DNA of 64,000 nt from Spirochaeta isovalerica. GTDB taxonomy: Bacteria; Spirochaetota; Spirochaetia; DSM-2461. The notes under the pieces are model-generated. The model did not search any database. It was given only the letters and a program-made list of their open reading frames with translations, and was not told where the DNA came from. The stretch is from contig NZ_JACHGJ010000006.1 in NCBI RefSeq assembly GCF_014207565.1, positions 186,001 to 250,000 on the forward strand. Direction: 5' to 3'. Of the stretch, positions 1 to 6,732 are shown in pieces (within the stretch, counting starts at the first letter, position 1; every line of letters starts with the position of its first letter). Made by a program: the position numbers and the translations under genes.

Positions 1-403
1 CTGTACCGGAAGAAAGGCTTCCTCCGAGAAAACGGAAATCCATGACGGCAATGGAAACGGGAATCCCGTTAATTTTGCCAATGCCGGTTACGACCGACTC
101 GTTGAGACCGGTTTTCTCCCTTGTGGCCGCAGCCTTATCTTTATAACTTCCTTTGGCATCGTTGAAGTGAAGAGGGTCGGAAGGCTTAATATTGCTGTTG
201 AGCTCGGTAAAGGTTCCCTCGTCGAGAGTGATCCCTATTCTTTCCCAGGCTGTCAACTTTCCATGGTGTCCGCATGCGGGGCACACTTTATGATCCTGAA
301 GCCAGCTTTCCTTGAAAATGTGTTTTTTACATTTGGGGCAGCTTAACCAGATATCTTCATTGAAATTCTTATCCTTAGCTTTCGGAGTGCTAAACCAAGC
401 CAT
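1..403 (-). CDS. accD: Acetyl-CoA carboxylase carboxyltransferase beta subunit, partial (N-terminal 134 residues)
   Basis: Beta subunit of the carboxyltransferase that makes malonyl-CoA, the first step of fatty acid synthesis, in the cytoplasm. The N-terminal zinc ribbon is visible as CPKCKKHIFKE followed by CPACGHHGKLTAWERI. After it come the D-P-L-x-F and G-I-G-K-I-x-G-x-P-V-x-I-A-V-M-D-F stretches typical of the family. The ATG at 403 follows an AGGTGG ribosome site by five bases. The 3' end runs off the left edge, so I cannot tell whether this is a stand-alone AccD or an AccD-AccA fusion. A promoter with a palindrome in its spacer lies directly upstream. Confidence 0.9.
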   Translation of the reverse strand, partial: MAWFSTPKAKDKNFNEDIWLSCPKCKKHIFKESWLQDHKVCPACGHHGKLTAWERIGITLDEGTFTELNSNIKPSDPLHFNDAKGSYKDKAAATREKTGLNESVVTGIGKINGIPVSIAVMDFRFLGGSLSSGT

Positions 404-420
404 CTATACCACCTGTTTTA

Positions 421-449
421 ATTCTATCTACCTACTTGTAGGTAGGCAA
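421..449 (-). promoter_or_regulatory. accD promoter with an 18-base palindromic operator between -35 and -10
   Basis: On the minus strand TTGCCT (449-444), a 17-base spacer and TAGAAT (426-421) form a promoter for accD. The perfect palindrome CTACCTAC-TT-GTAGGTAG (428-445) fills the spacer. A dimeric repressor bound there would block RNA polymerase. The dyad layout resembles TetR-family operators, but the half-site differs from the TATACCG site near 1.3 kb. Repressor unknown. Confidence 0.6.
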
Positions 450-778
450 ATACTTTTTGTGAAATCCTTTCCCGATTAACTCTTGTTGTAAAAGATATCA
501 CATATACGCGACTTTAGTGCCGCTGAATTGTATCTGACAAATTGTAAGAAAATGTCAATAATAAGTCAAGATTAAAATATCGAATGAACATGACTTATAA
601 GGTTCGAAATTTTCCCTGGAAATGCCCTATAAAATAGCGAGCTGTTTCGCTTCATTAAGCATGGGTCAAATCCAGTTTTCTCTCCTGATCTGAAAAAATC
701 CGGAATCGCCCTACGACCAGTATACCCCTGATTTCATGATAGAGTTGTATTTCGCGGAGAAATAATAGAACGACCATC
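450..778. other. AT-rich intergenic stretch with no recognisable gene
   Basis: The region between the accD and aroK promoters has no convincing ORF on either strand, no tRNA-like fold and no riboswitch motif I know. A small hairpin (GCGA 637-640 with TCGC 647-650) is the only structure I noticed. Confidence 0.5.
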
Positions 779-808
779 TTGCCACTTTCCTGCAAAAGAG
801 TTTACCTT
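779..808 (+). promoter_or_regulatory. Weak putative promoter of the shikimate kinase gene
   Basis: TTGCCA (779-784), 18 bases, then a poor TACCTT (803-808) ending seven bases before the ATG at 816. There is no Shine-Dalgarno sequence in front of this ATG, so the mRNA may be leaderless. The -10 match is weak. Confidence 0.3.
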
Positions 809-815
809 TGATTCT

Positions 816-1322
816 ATGAAAAAGAACATCACCCTGATCGGCATGCCCGGTGCCGGCAAGAGCACGACGGGAATTATACTGGCTAAAAACCTTTCCATGG
901 GGTTTCTCGATACGGACATCCTGATACAGATTAACAGAGGGGAATCGCTTCAATCCATAATGGACCGGGACGGCTATATGGCTCTACGGCAAATCGAAGA
1001 AGAAGAGATCCTCAAAATCAATATAGAAGGTCATGTTATCGCCACCGGCGGAAGTGCCGTCTACAGCGAAGCAGCTATGAAACACCTCGGTACCATTTCC
1101 CGGATCATATTTCTCCAGGCGGGGCTCGCCGAACTGAAAGCGCGGATCAGAAATTTTGAAACCCGGGGAATCGCCAAAGCCGGGAACCAGTCCTTTGCCG
1201 AACTCTTTTCGGAAAGGGAAGTTCTGTACCGCCGTTATGCAGATATTGTTGTTGACACAGCGTTCGTCTCCCAGGATGAAACGGCCCTGCTTCTGGAAAA
1301 AAAACTGAAAGAGCTTGACTGA
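816..1322 (+). CDS. aroK: Shikimate kinase family protein
   Basis: Predicted ATP-dependent 3-phosphorylation of shikimate, fifth step of chorismate synthesis; 168 residues, normal for the family. Visible: P-loop GMPGAGKST (9-17), LDTD with the substrate-binding Asp (31-34), the GY-x-x-L-R-x-x-E segment with the shikimate-binding Arg, and a C-terminal Y-R-R-Y-A-D with the adenine-side Arg. The usual glycine triplet ATGGG is ATGGS, and the lid lacks the common R-P-L-L, so affinity or substrate could be altered. It is not next to other aro genes. Its 3' end contains the -35 box of tetR. A related small-molecule kinase is an alternative. Confidence 0.75.
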   Translation: MKKNITLIGMPGAGKSTTGIILAKNLSMGFLDTDILIQINRGESLQSIMDRDGYMALRQIEEEEILKINIEGHVIATGGSAVYSEAAMKHLGTISRIIFLQAGLAELKARIRNFETRGIAKAGNQSFAELFSEREVLYRRYADIVVDTAFVSQDETALLLEKKLKELD

Positions 1323-1343
1323 AAGTATACCGAACGGTATATT
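1315..1343 (+). promoter_or_regulatory. tetR promoter overlapped by a palindromic operator
   Basis: TTGACT (1315-1320), 17 bases, TATATT (1338-1343). The 16-base palindrome TATACCG-AA-CGGTATA (1326-1341) covers the spacer and most of the -10, so the gene is probably autorepressed. The -10 ends six bases before the ATG at 1350, which puts the expected transcription start on the start codon. Confidence 0.75.
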
Positions 1344-1349
1344 GTGACT

Positions 1350-1916
1350 ATGGACAATAGGGAGAGAATCCCCGATGAAGCTGCCAGCCTCTTCGCTGAA
1401 AAAGGCTATCATGCTGTGGGCATACAGGAAATCGTGAACCGGTCGGAAATCACCAAACCGACTCTATATCATTACTTCGGAAGTAAGGAAGGGCTATATC
1501 TGTCCTGTCTGGAGAGAGATTTCGTTCCCCTGATGAAGGAGCTCTCTGCTCTGGCTGCGGGTGATGAAGACATTTTTGTGAAAATGCAGAAAATTCTCCA
1601 TTTTATGCTGAGAAAAGGGGATATTCGGCGGAATTTTATCCAGTTATACCTGACTTTGTGTTCTGCGCCTCCTCAATCGGAAGAAATCAGGATCGGAGGA
1701 ATGTTTCTCCGGCAGTTAGAGCGGATCCTGGAAGATATGTTTATCGAGGCCTCTTTCAAACACGGCAATATGAGGGGGAGGCATAGAGATTACAGCGCCA
1801 CTTTCATGGGGTTGATCAATACATCTCTTTCCCGCTTGCTGAGGAATGAGTTTGAGATAAGCGGTGAGAATGTTTACCGGACTATCCATCAGTTCGCCCA
1901 TGGGATTTACTCATAA
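1350..1916 (+). CDS. TetR/AcrR family transcriptional repressor
   Basis: DNA-binding repressor of 188 residues. The N-terminal TetR helix-turn-helix is clear: E-R-I-P-D-E-A-A-S-L-F-A-E-K-G-Y, then T-K-P-T-L-Y-H-Y-F-G-S-K-E, the recognition-helix signature. The rest is the variable ligand/dimer domain, so the inducer cannot be read. I chose ATG 1350 over the GTG at 1344 because helix 1 starts right after it and the promoter spacing points to it; no ribosome site exists for either. The same 16-base operator lies over this gene's own promoter and in front of the GH13 gene 50 bases downstream, so the likely targets are itself and the glucan hydrolase, perhaps induced by a sugar. That link is inference. 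Confidence 0.85.
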   Translation: MDNRERIPDEAASLFAEKGYHAVGIQEIVNRSEITKPTLYHYFGSKEGLYLSCLERDFVPLMKELSALAAGDEDIFVKMQKILHFMLRKGDIRRNFIQLYLTLCSAPPQSEEIRIGGMFLRQLERILEDMFIEASFKHGNMRGRHRDYSATFMGLINTSLSRLLRNEFEISGENVYRTIHQFAHGIYS

Positions 1917-1921
1917 TTTTT

Positions 1922-1950
1922 TTTACACCCAATATACCGAACGGTATAGA
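1922..1950 (+). promoter_or_regulatory. GH13 gene promoter with the second TetR operator
   Basis: TTTACA (1922-1927), 17 bases, TATAGA (1945-1950). The palindrome TATACCG-AA-CGGTATA is repeated exactly at 1933-1948 and overlaps the -10. An AAAGGAG ribosome site follows, with ATG at 1967. Confidence 0.65.
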
Positions 1951-1966
1951 AAAGGAGACAATAACA

Positions 1967-3286
1967 ATGAATTACAATTTTTATCACATCTACCCCCTGG
2001 GACTGACCGGGGCTCCTGAAAGGAATGACCTCCATAGTGAACCGGTTTCCCGCATAAGGGAACTCGAATCCTGGATCGATCATATAAAAGAAGGGGGATT
2101 TAATGCGGTGTATTTCGGCCCGCTTTTCGAATCGGAGAGCCATGGCTACGATACAGTGGATTATTACCGCATAGACCGTCGTCTCGGGACAAACGAAGAT
2201 TTTGCCTATCTCTGCGGGAAATTGAAAGAAAATGGTCTGGCCGTTTTTGTCGATGGAGTTTTCAACCATGTAGCCCGTTCATTCCGGGCATTCAGGGATC
2301 TGGAAGAGAAGAGAGGTGATTCTTCCTTCAGAGACTGGTTCAAAGATGTCTCGATCGATCCCTTTCATGTACGCTGCTGGGAAGGGCATGAAAGCCTTGT
2401 GGAATTGAATCTTACAAACAGCAGCGTCAGGGAGCATATTTTCGGAGCTGTTGAAATGTGGTTCCGTCAGTTCGGAATAGACGGCCTCAGACTGGATGTC
2501 GCCTATTGCCTTCATATGGACTTCCTGCAGGATCTGAGAAATTTCACCCGCGGACTCGATCGGGATTTTCAGCTTCTCGGAGAAGTCATCCACGGTGATT
2601 ACCGTCAGTGGCTGGATAGAGACCTGCTCGATTCGGTCACCAATTACGAGTGTTATAAGGGGATATATTCCAGTCTCAATGATAATAATTTCTATGAGAT
2701 CGCCTATAGTTTGAATCGGCTTTTCGGAGAGGACGGGATCTATAGAAACTACAGCCTCTACAACTTCATCGATAACCACGATGTAAACCGCATTGCTTCT
2801 GTACTGAAACATCCGGGGCATTTTTATAATGCCTTGATTGCTCTGTACACCATACCCGGTAATCCATCGGTGTATTACGGAAGCGAATGGGGGCTGGAGG
2901 GAATCAAGGAAGGGCACAGCGACAGAAATCTCAGGCCGGCGCTCCGCTGTCAAGATCATCCGTCTGAGGAAAGGGAGATTGCGGCATGGGAAGCTGTGCG
3001 CAAGCTGGCATCGATCCGCAATGCCTCTCCTTCGCTCCGGAAGGGGAGCTATCGCGAGCTCTACAAAGATTCTAACCAGATGGCTTTTGCCCGGGAAGAG
3101 GGAGATGAATTGACAGTCTGCGCTCTCAATTCCTCTCAAAATGAAGTTCGTATCAGTATTCCGGTTCCCCGCGACGGGGCATACAGAGATCTTCTGAACG
3201 ATGAAACACTATGGGCGGAAAAGGGAGTATTGCATCTGCGGATCTGGCCGAACTGGGGAGCTGTCCTGAGGTTTTCCAACAGCTGA
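1967..3286 (+). CDS. GH13 alpha-amylase family glycosidase, cytoplasmic
   Basis: Retaining alpha-glucan hydrolase or transglycosidase of 439 residues. All four GH13 regions are present: D-G-V-F-N-H (96-101), G-L-R-L-D-V-A with nucleophile D178, L-G-E-V with acid/base E207, and F-I-D-N-H-D with D273. There is no signal peptide and no N-terminal carbohydrate module; the chain starts at the barrel (Y-N-F-Y-H-I-Y-P-L). This suggests action on imported maltodextrins, not on external starch. It is probably under the TetR-type repressor encoded just upstream. Sub-specificity (amylase, glucosidase, trehalose-type) cannot be read from motifs alone. Confidence 0.85.
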   Translation: MNYNFYHIYPLGLTGAPERNDLHSEPVSRIRELESWIDHIKEGGFNAVYFGPLFESESHGYDTVDYYRIDRRLGTNEDFAYLCGKLKENGLAVFVDGVFNHVARSFRAFRDLEEKRGDSSFRDWFKDVSIDPFHVRCWEGHESLVELNLTNSSVREHIFGAVEMWFRQFGIDGLRLDVAYCLHMDFLQDLRNFTRGLDRDFQLLGEVIHGDYRQWLDRDLLDSVTNYECYKGIYSSLNDNNFYEIAYSLNRLFGEDGIYRNYSLYNFIDNHDVNRIASVLKHPGHFYNALIALYTIPGNPSVYYGSEWGLEGIKEGHSDRNLRPALRCQDHPSEEREIAAWEAVRKLASIRNASPSLRKGSYRELYKDSNQMAFAREEGDELTVCALNSSQNEVRISIPVPRDGAYRDLLNDETLWAEKGVLHLRIWPNWGAVLRFSNS

Positions 3287-3329
3287 TATTCGAAGGCAAT
3301 CGGCCCTTTATGAGTTTTATCCTCTGATT

Positions 3330-3359
3330 TTGACTGGATACAGGACAGAGACATATAAT
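3330..3359 (+). promoter_or_regulatory. CDF gene promoter, leaderless arrangement
   Basis: TTGACT (3330-3335), 18 bases, consensus TATAAT (3354-3359), then six bases to the ATG at 3366. The expected transcription start coincides with the start codon and no Shine-Dalgarno sequence lies between. Confidence 0.75.
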
Positions 3360-3365
3360 TGAACC

Positions 3366-4574
3366 ATGAATAAAGAAACAATCTATATACGCAGAATAGC
3401 CCTGGCGGCTTTCTTCCTGAATCTTGTACTGGCTTCTGTAAAGGCGTGGTTGGCATATACTTCAGGGAGTTCGGCGATCAGAGCCAGCGTTATCGATTCC
3501 ACAGCCGATTGCGTGGCTTCCCTGGCAGTTTTTCTCGGAATCCTTATTTCCACGCGGAAGACAAGCCGATTCCCTCTCGGACTCTATAAGATTGAGAATC
3601 TTATTTCCGTTATTGTCTCGATCTTTATCTTCATTGCCGGATATGAGATCGTCCGCTCTCTCTTTCTGGGGATGTCTCCCGGCGAGGCCCATGTAGGATT
3701 GATCGAAGTTATTATCATGTCTCTGTCGACGTTAATCGTCTTTTTGTTCGGAAGATACACTTTGAGCAGAGGACGGAAAAACGGTTCGCCGACTCTTATC
3801 GCCGAAGGAAAACACCGGCTGGTCGATACGGCTTCCTCGCTTATTGTCGTCATTTCAACTTTGCTCTCCTATATGGGGTTAACAGCTGTTTTCGGAATTT
3901 CCATCGATAAGGTGGCTGCCGCGGCCGTTCTGGTCTTTATAATCAGAGCGGGATGGGAACTGCTTACCGATGGAATGAAAGTTCTGCTCGACGCATCTAT
4001 CGAGCCGGAACTGCTGGAGCAGGCTTCTGAGATCATTGTCAAACACGGCTCCGTCATTTCTCTTAAATCTCTGATGGGCAGAAATGCCGGCCGTTTCCGT
4101 TTTTTGCAGGCAGCGGTCACATTGAGAGAGAGAGATCTTCCCGCCGCCCATAAAGTGGCTGATGAGCTGGAAGCGGAAATTCATAAAGCCATTCCCCGTG
4201 TCGAGCGAATCATAATTCATTACGAACCGGAGGAAAAGGAGCATTACTGCCATGCCGCGCCGGTCCTCCGTGAGTCCGATCGGGAATCGGGAATGTTCGG
4301 GGACATTGAGCAATTCTCCTTTCTCTTTCTGAAAAAAGGACAGGATCCGCGCATAACAGATTTTGTCTCTGATGATGCTGATCGACGGGATAATCTGGGA
4401 CATAGCGAAGTAAAGCAGAAAGGGATAGTCACAGCCGAATGGCTAGCGGAACAGAAGGTGGATTGTCTCTGGCTCGAAGGGGAAAATCTGAGCAAGGGAG
4501 CGGAACACGCTCTGAAAAATAAAGGAATAGAGATCAAGTTTTTCATGAACCTCCGGGAAGATATGACAGATTAG
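3366..4574 (+). CDS. Cation diffusion facilitator fused to a NifX/NafY-like C-terminal domain
   Basis: Predicted proton-coupled efflux of divalent metal across the inner membrane. Residues 1-205 hold about six hydrophobic helices with the CDF metal site: D44 and D48 (D-S-T-A-D) in helix 2 and H150/D154 (H-R-L-V-D) in helix 5. Residues 210-288 are the usual cytoplasmic CDF ferredoxin-like domain ending E-R-I-I-I-H-Y-E-P. Residues about 290-402 are extra and resemble the dinitrogenase Fe-Mo cofactor binding fold (F-G-D-I-E-Q-F-S-F-L, ...T-A-E-W-L-A-E-Q-K-V-D, ...G-A-E-H-A-L-K-N-K-G-I-E-I). No nif genes are nearby, so the tail is more likely a metal or metallocluster sensor. Helix 2 has Asp where zinc CDFs have His, which fits Mn or Fe better; this is inference. 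Confidence 0.8.
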   Translation: MNKETIYIRRIALAAFFLNLVLASVKAWLAYTSGSSAIRASVIDSTADCVASLAVFLGILISTRKTSRFPLGLYKIENLISVIVSIFIFIAGYEIVRSLFLGMSPGEAHVGLIEVIIMSLSTLIVFLFGRYTLSRGRKNGSPTLIAEGKHRLVDTASSLIVVISTLLSYMGLTAVFGISIDKVAAAAVLVFIIRAGWELLTDGMKVLLDASIEPELLEQASEIIVKHGSVISLKSLMGRNAGRFRFLQAAVTLRERDLPAAHKVADELEAEIHKAIPRVERIIIHYEPEEKEHYCHAAPVLRESDRESGMFGDIEQFSFLFLKKGQDPRITDFVSDDADRRDNLGHSEVKQKGIVTAEWLAEQKVDCLWLEGENLSKGAEHALKNKGIEIKFFMNLREDMTD

Positions 4575-4575
4575 T

Positions 4576-4605
4576 TTATCATCGGTTGACAGAATAGGTT
4601 ATAAT
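4576..4605 (+). promoter_or_regulatory. Promoter region of the second GH13 gene
   Basis: TATAAT (4600-4605) is preceded at 18 bases by TTATCA (4576-4581). A TTGACA (4585-4590) also lies here and would pair at 17 bases with TAAGTA (4608-4613). Either gives a short leader with the AAGGAG ribosome site before ATG 4646. Confidence 0.45.
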
Positions 4606-4645
4606 CTGTAAGTAGTACGTAATGTACAACAGGTAAGGAGTTTTT

Positions 4646-6517
4646 ATGGCTGACTGGAAAGAATCGATTCATTCGGAAGTCAATAATGTTTATATGTCCA
4701 ATCCCGCGGCCCGTCCGGGTGAGGAAACCACAATAAGTTTCAGAGTTTTTAAAGAGGCCCCTGTGCGGTCTGCCGAGCTGAGAGTCGTAATATGCGGTCA
4801 TTCGGAAAGGATCTCTATGGCCGTGACGGAAGAGGACAGCCTTTTCAAATGGTGGACGGCGAAGCTGTATATAAGCCAGGAGGAGATGATCCATTGGCAT
4901 TTTCTTCTTCATACAGATGAAGGGGAGCTTTTTTATACGAGAAAAGCCCTTGAAACCGTCAATCCCACGGAAGACAATGATTTTACTCTTCTGCCTGCTT
5001 TTCAAAGTCCCGACTGGATCAAAAGCGCTGTTTTCTATCAGATCTTCCCCGACAGGTTCCGAAATGGCGATCCCTCCTGCGGCAGAACGACGGGTGAGTA
5101 TGAATTTGACGGAGGCAGCCCCCGTGTTATGGACTGGACCGATGAGCCCCTCGAATTTGCCGAAGGGCGGTGCATGGATTTTTTCAATGGCGATCTGGCC
5201 GGCATCAGGGAAAAAATCCCCTACCTGAAAGACCTCGGAGTGACCGCTGTTTTTCTCAACCCCATCTTCCGTGCCCATACGGCACACCGCTACGATTGCA
5301 CCGATTATTTTCATGTCGATGAGGCTCTGGGCGGCGATGAAGCTCTGGCTGAACTGTCCCGGGCTCTTCATGAAGAGGGGATGAAACTCATCGTCGATGT
5401 TTCCATCAATCACACGGGGTCGAATCATGTCTGGTTTACGAAAGCTCAGGCGGACCCCGGCTCCCGGGAAGCCAGATACTATTTTCCCGACGGCAAGGGG
5501 GGCTTCGAGTGCTGGTGGGATGTCCCGACGCTCCCCCAGCTGAATTACAACTCTCCCGAGCTCAGGGAAACCATAATCGACGGAGATGACAGTCTGGTGA
5601 AGCACTGGCTGAAAGATCCCTGGAAAATCGACGGTTGGCGCTTCGACGTGGCGAACCAGGTGGGCCGGCGGAAAGAGAGTCAGCTCGGTTTCGGAATCTG
5701 GCGGGATGTCCGCAAAGCCGTTAAGAGCGTTAATCCCAAAGCTTATATCGTCGGCGAGCATTGGGAGGATACGATTGCCTATCACCTGGGAGATCAGTGG
5801 GACGGGGCTATGAACTATTTCGCCTGCGGAAGTCCGCTCAGGCGGTGGGCTGGGGAAGCAGTCCGTTTTGAAGCGGAAGGCCCCGATTATCCGCCCCGCC
5901 GCAGCCGCGAATACACAGGATTTGAACTGGAACAGATGATTCGGCAGCACTACGATAGAATACCGAGTCAGGTTACGGGCCTTCAGCTCAATGTATTCGA
6001 TACCCATGATATCCACCGCTTTCACAATCACGAAGATCTTTTTGATTGGGATATTTACAGGGGTATGATTTTTCTGCAGTTCCTGCTCCCCGGTACTCCC
6101 AATATCTGGTACGGCGACGAAGTGGGGCTCAAAGGACACGCTCTTTCCGTGGAAGGCTGCCGTTACCCTATGGAGTGGCGCGAAGAGAACTGGGACAGCC
6201 GTTTCGTCAAGCTCTACGGTACCATGGCACGACTGAAACGGGATGAACCGGCTCTTCATACAGGCGGATACAAGGTTTTATACCGTGATAACACATCATT
6301 CGTGTTCGCCCGCTTTGACAGGGAGAAAGGGTTTCTCGCCATTCTCAACAAGAGCGGGAAAAGGAAAACTCTGAACATACCTGTCTCGGTACTGGGTAAC
6401 AGCTCCCGGTGGGAAGATCTGTTCACCTCTGAGAGATTTCAGGTCGAAAAGGGTATCCTGACGCTGAATCTCACCGCCCGGGAGAATAGTATGCTATGGG
6501 CTGACTTTATCCTTTAG
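4646..6517 (+). CDS. GH13 cyclomaltodextrinase/neopullulanase-type glucan hydrolase
   Basis: 623-residue alpha-glucan hydrolase. Residues about 1-120 form a beta-rich N-terminal module like the CBM34 domain of cyclomaltodextrinases and maltogenic amylases. The barrel starts at W-I-K-S-A-V-F-Y-Q-I-F-P-D-R-F. GH13 regions: D-V-S-I-N-H (251-256), D-G-W-R-F-D-V-A with nucleophile D334, V-G-E-H-W with E371, F-D-T-H-D (451-455). No signal peptide, so it acts inside the cell on cyclodextrins or short maltodextrins. It has its own promoter and a good AAGGAG ribosome site. With the enzyme at 1967 it gives the cell two GH13 enzymes for imported glucan. Confidence 0.88.
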   Translation: MADWKESIHSEVNNVYMSNPAARPGEETTISFRVFKEAPVRSAELRVVICGHSERISMAVTEEDSLFKWWTAKLYISQEEMIHWHFLLHTDEGELFYTRKALETVNPTEDNDFTLLPAFQSPDWIKSAVFYQIFPDRFRNGDPSCGRTTGEYEFDGGSPRVMDWTDEPLEFAEGRCMDFFNGDLAGIREKIPYLKDLGVTAVFLNPIFRAHTAHRYDCTDYFHVDEALGGDEALAELSRALHEEGMKLIVDVSINHTGSNHVWFTKAQADPGSREARYYFPDGKGGFECWWDVPTLPQLNYNSPELRETIIDGDDSLVKHWLKDPWKIDGWRFDVANQVGRRKESQLGFGIWRDVRKAVKSVNPKAYIVGEHWEDTIAYHLGDQWDGAMNYFACGSPLRRWAGEAVRFEAEGPDYPPRRSREYTGFELEQMIRQHYDRIPSQVTGLQLNVFDTHDIHRFHNHEDLFDWDIYRGMIFLQFLLPGTPNIWYGDEVGLKGHALSVEGCRYPMEWREENWDSRFVKLYGTMARLKRDEPALHTGGYKVLYRDNTSFVFARFDREKGFLAILNKSGKRKTLNIPVSVLGNSSRWEDLFTSERFQVEKGILTLNLTARENSMLWADFIL

Positions 6518-6548
6518 AAAAAGGTCTTTAAAAAAATTGAGGCTCTAC

Positions 6549-6577
6549 TGGACGAAAGTTTTTCTTTTAAATATAGT
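6549..6577 (+). promoter_or_regulatory. pflB promoter upstream of the riboswitch
   Basis: TGGACG (6549-6554), 17 bases, TATAGT (6572-6577). The predicted transcription start near 6584 is the first base of the riboswitch P1 helix, which supports both calls. Confidence 0.65.
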
Positions 6578-6583
6578 TTATCC

Positions 6584-6705
6584 ATCCTGAAACTGACGGA
6601 TTAGGGGGATTACCTCCGGGAATCAGGATCGAAGAGCCTCTTCGAATTTTAATGAATGTCGACCGTCTGGGCAGAGAATAACCACTCTGTCCGGGCGTTT
6701 TTTTT
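6584..6705 (+). ncRNA. ZTP riboswitch (pfl motif) with overlapping terminator
   Basis: P1 pairs ATCCTGA (6584-6590) with TCAGGAT (6623-6629). Inside it lie AACTGACGG, a GGGGG/CCTCC hairpin (6604-6617) and CCGGGAA, matching the 5' half of the ZTP aptamer as I know it (ACUGGCG ... GUGG-A-A ... CCACCGGGGA). A linker hairpin CGAAGAG/CTCTTCG (6630-6644) follows. The 3' half GACCGTCTGGGCA (6661-6673) matches the hallmark ACCGCCUGGGC. That segment is also the 5' arm of a terminator: CGTCTGGGCAGAG (6664-6676) pairs, with three wobbles, with CTCTGTCCGGGCG (6685-6697), followed by eight T. ZTP binding would stabilise the aptamer against the terminator and switch the gene on. ZTP (AICAR triphosphate) rises when 10-formyl-THF is short; formate made by PFL feeds that pool. 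Confidence 0.88.
6664..6705 (+). terminator. Riboswitch-controlled intrinsic terminator
   Basis: Thirteen-pair stem (6664-6676 with 6685-6697) plus T8 (6698-6705), 27 bases before the pflB start. It shares its 5' arm with the conserved 3' domain of the ZTP aptamer, so it is the expression platform. Confidence 0.85.
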
Positions 6706-6732
6706 GCTCCGGACCTGGAACCGGAGGATTAT

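Noticed and set aside
600-625. GGTTCGAAATTTTCC looks like a tRNA T-arm
   Set aside because: The stem does not close and there is no acceptor, D-arm or anticodon arm around it.
4571-6259. A 562-residue open frame on the minus strand
   Set aside because: It lies wholly antisense to the GH13 gene, whose catalytic motifs are all intact. The product has no recognisable domain and the frame has no promoter or ribosome site.
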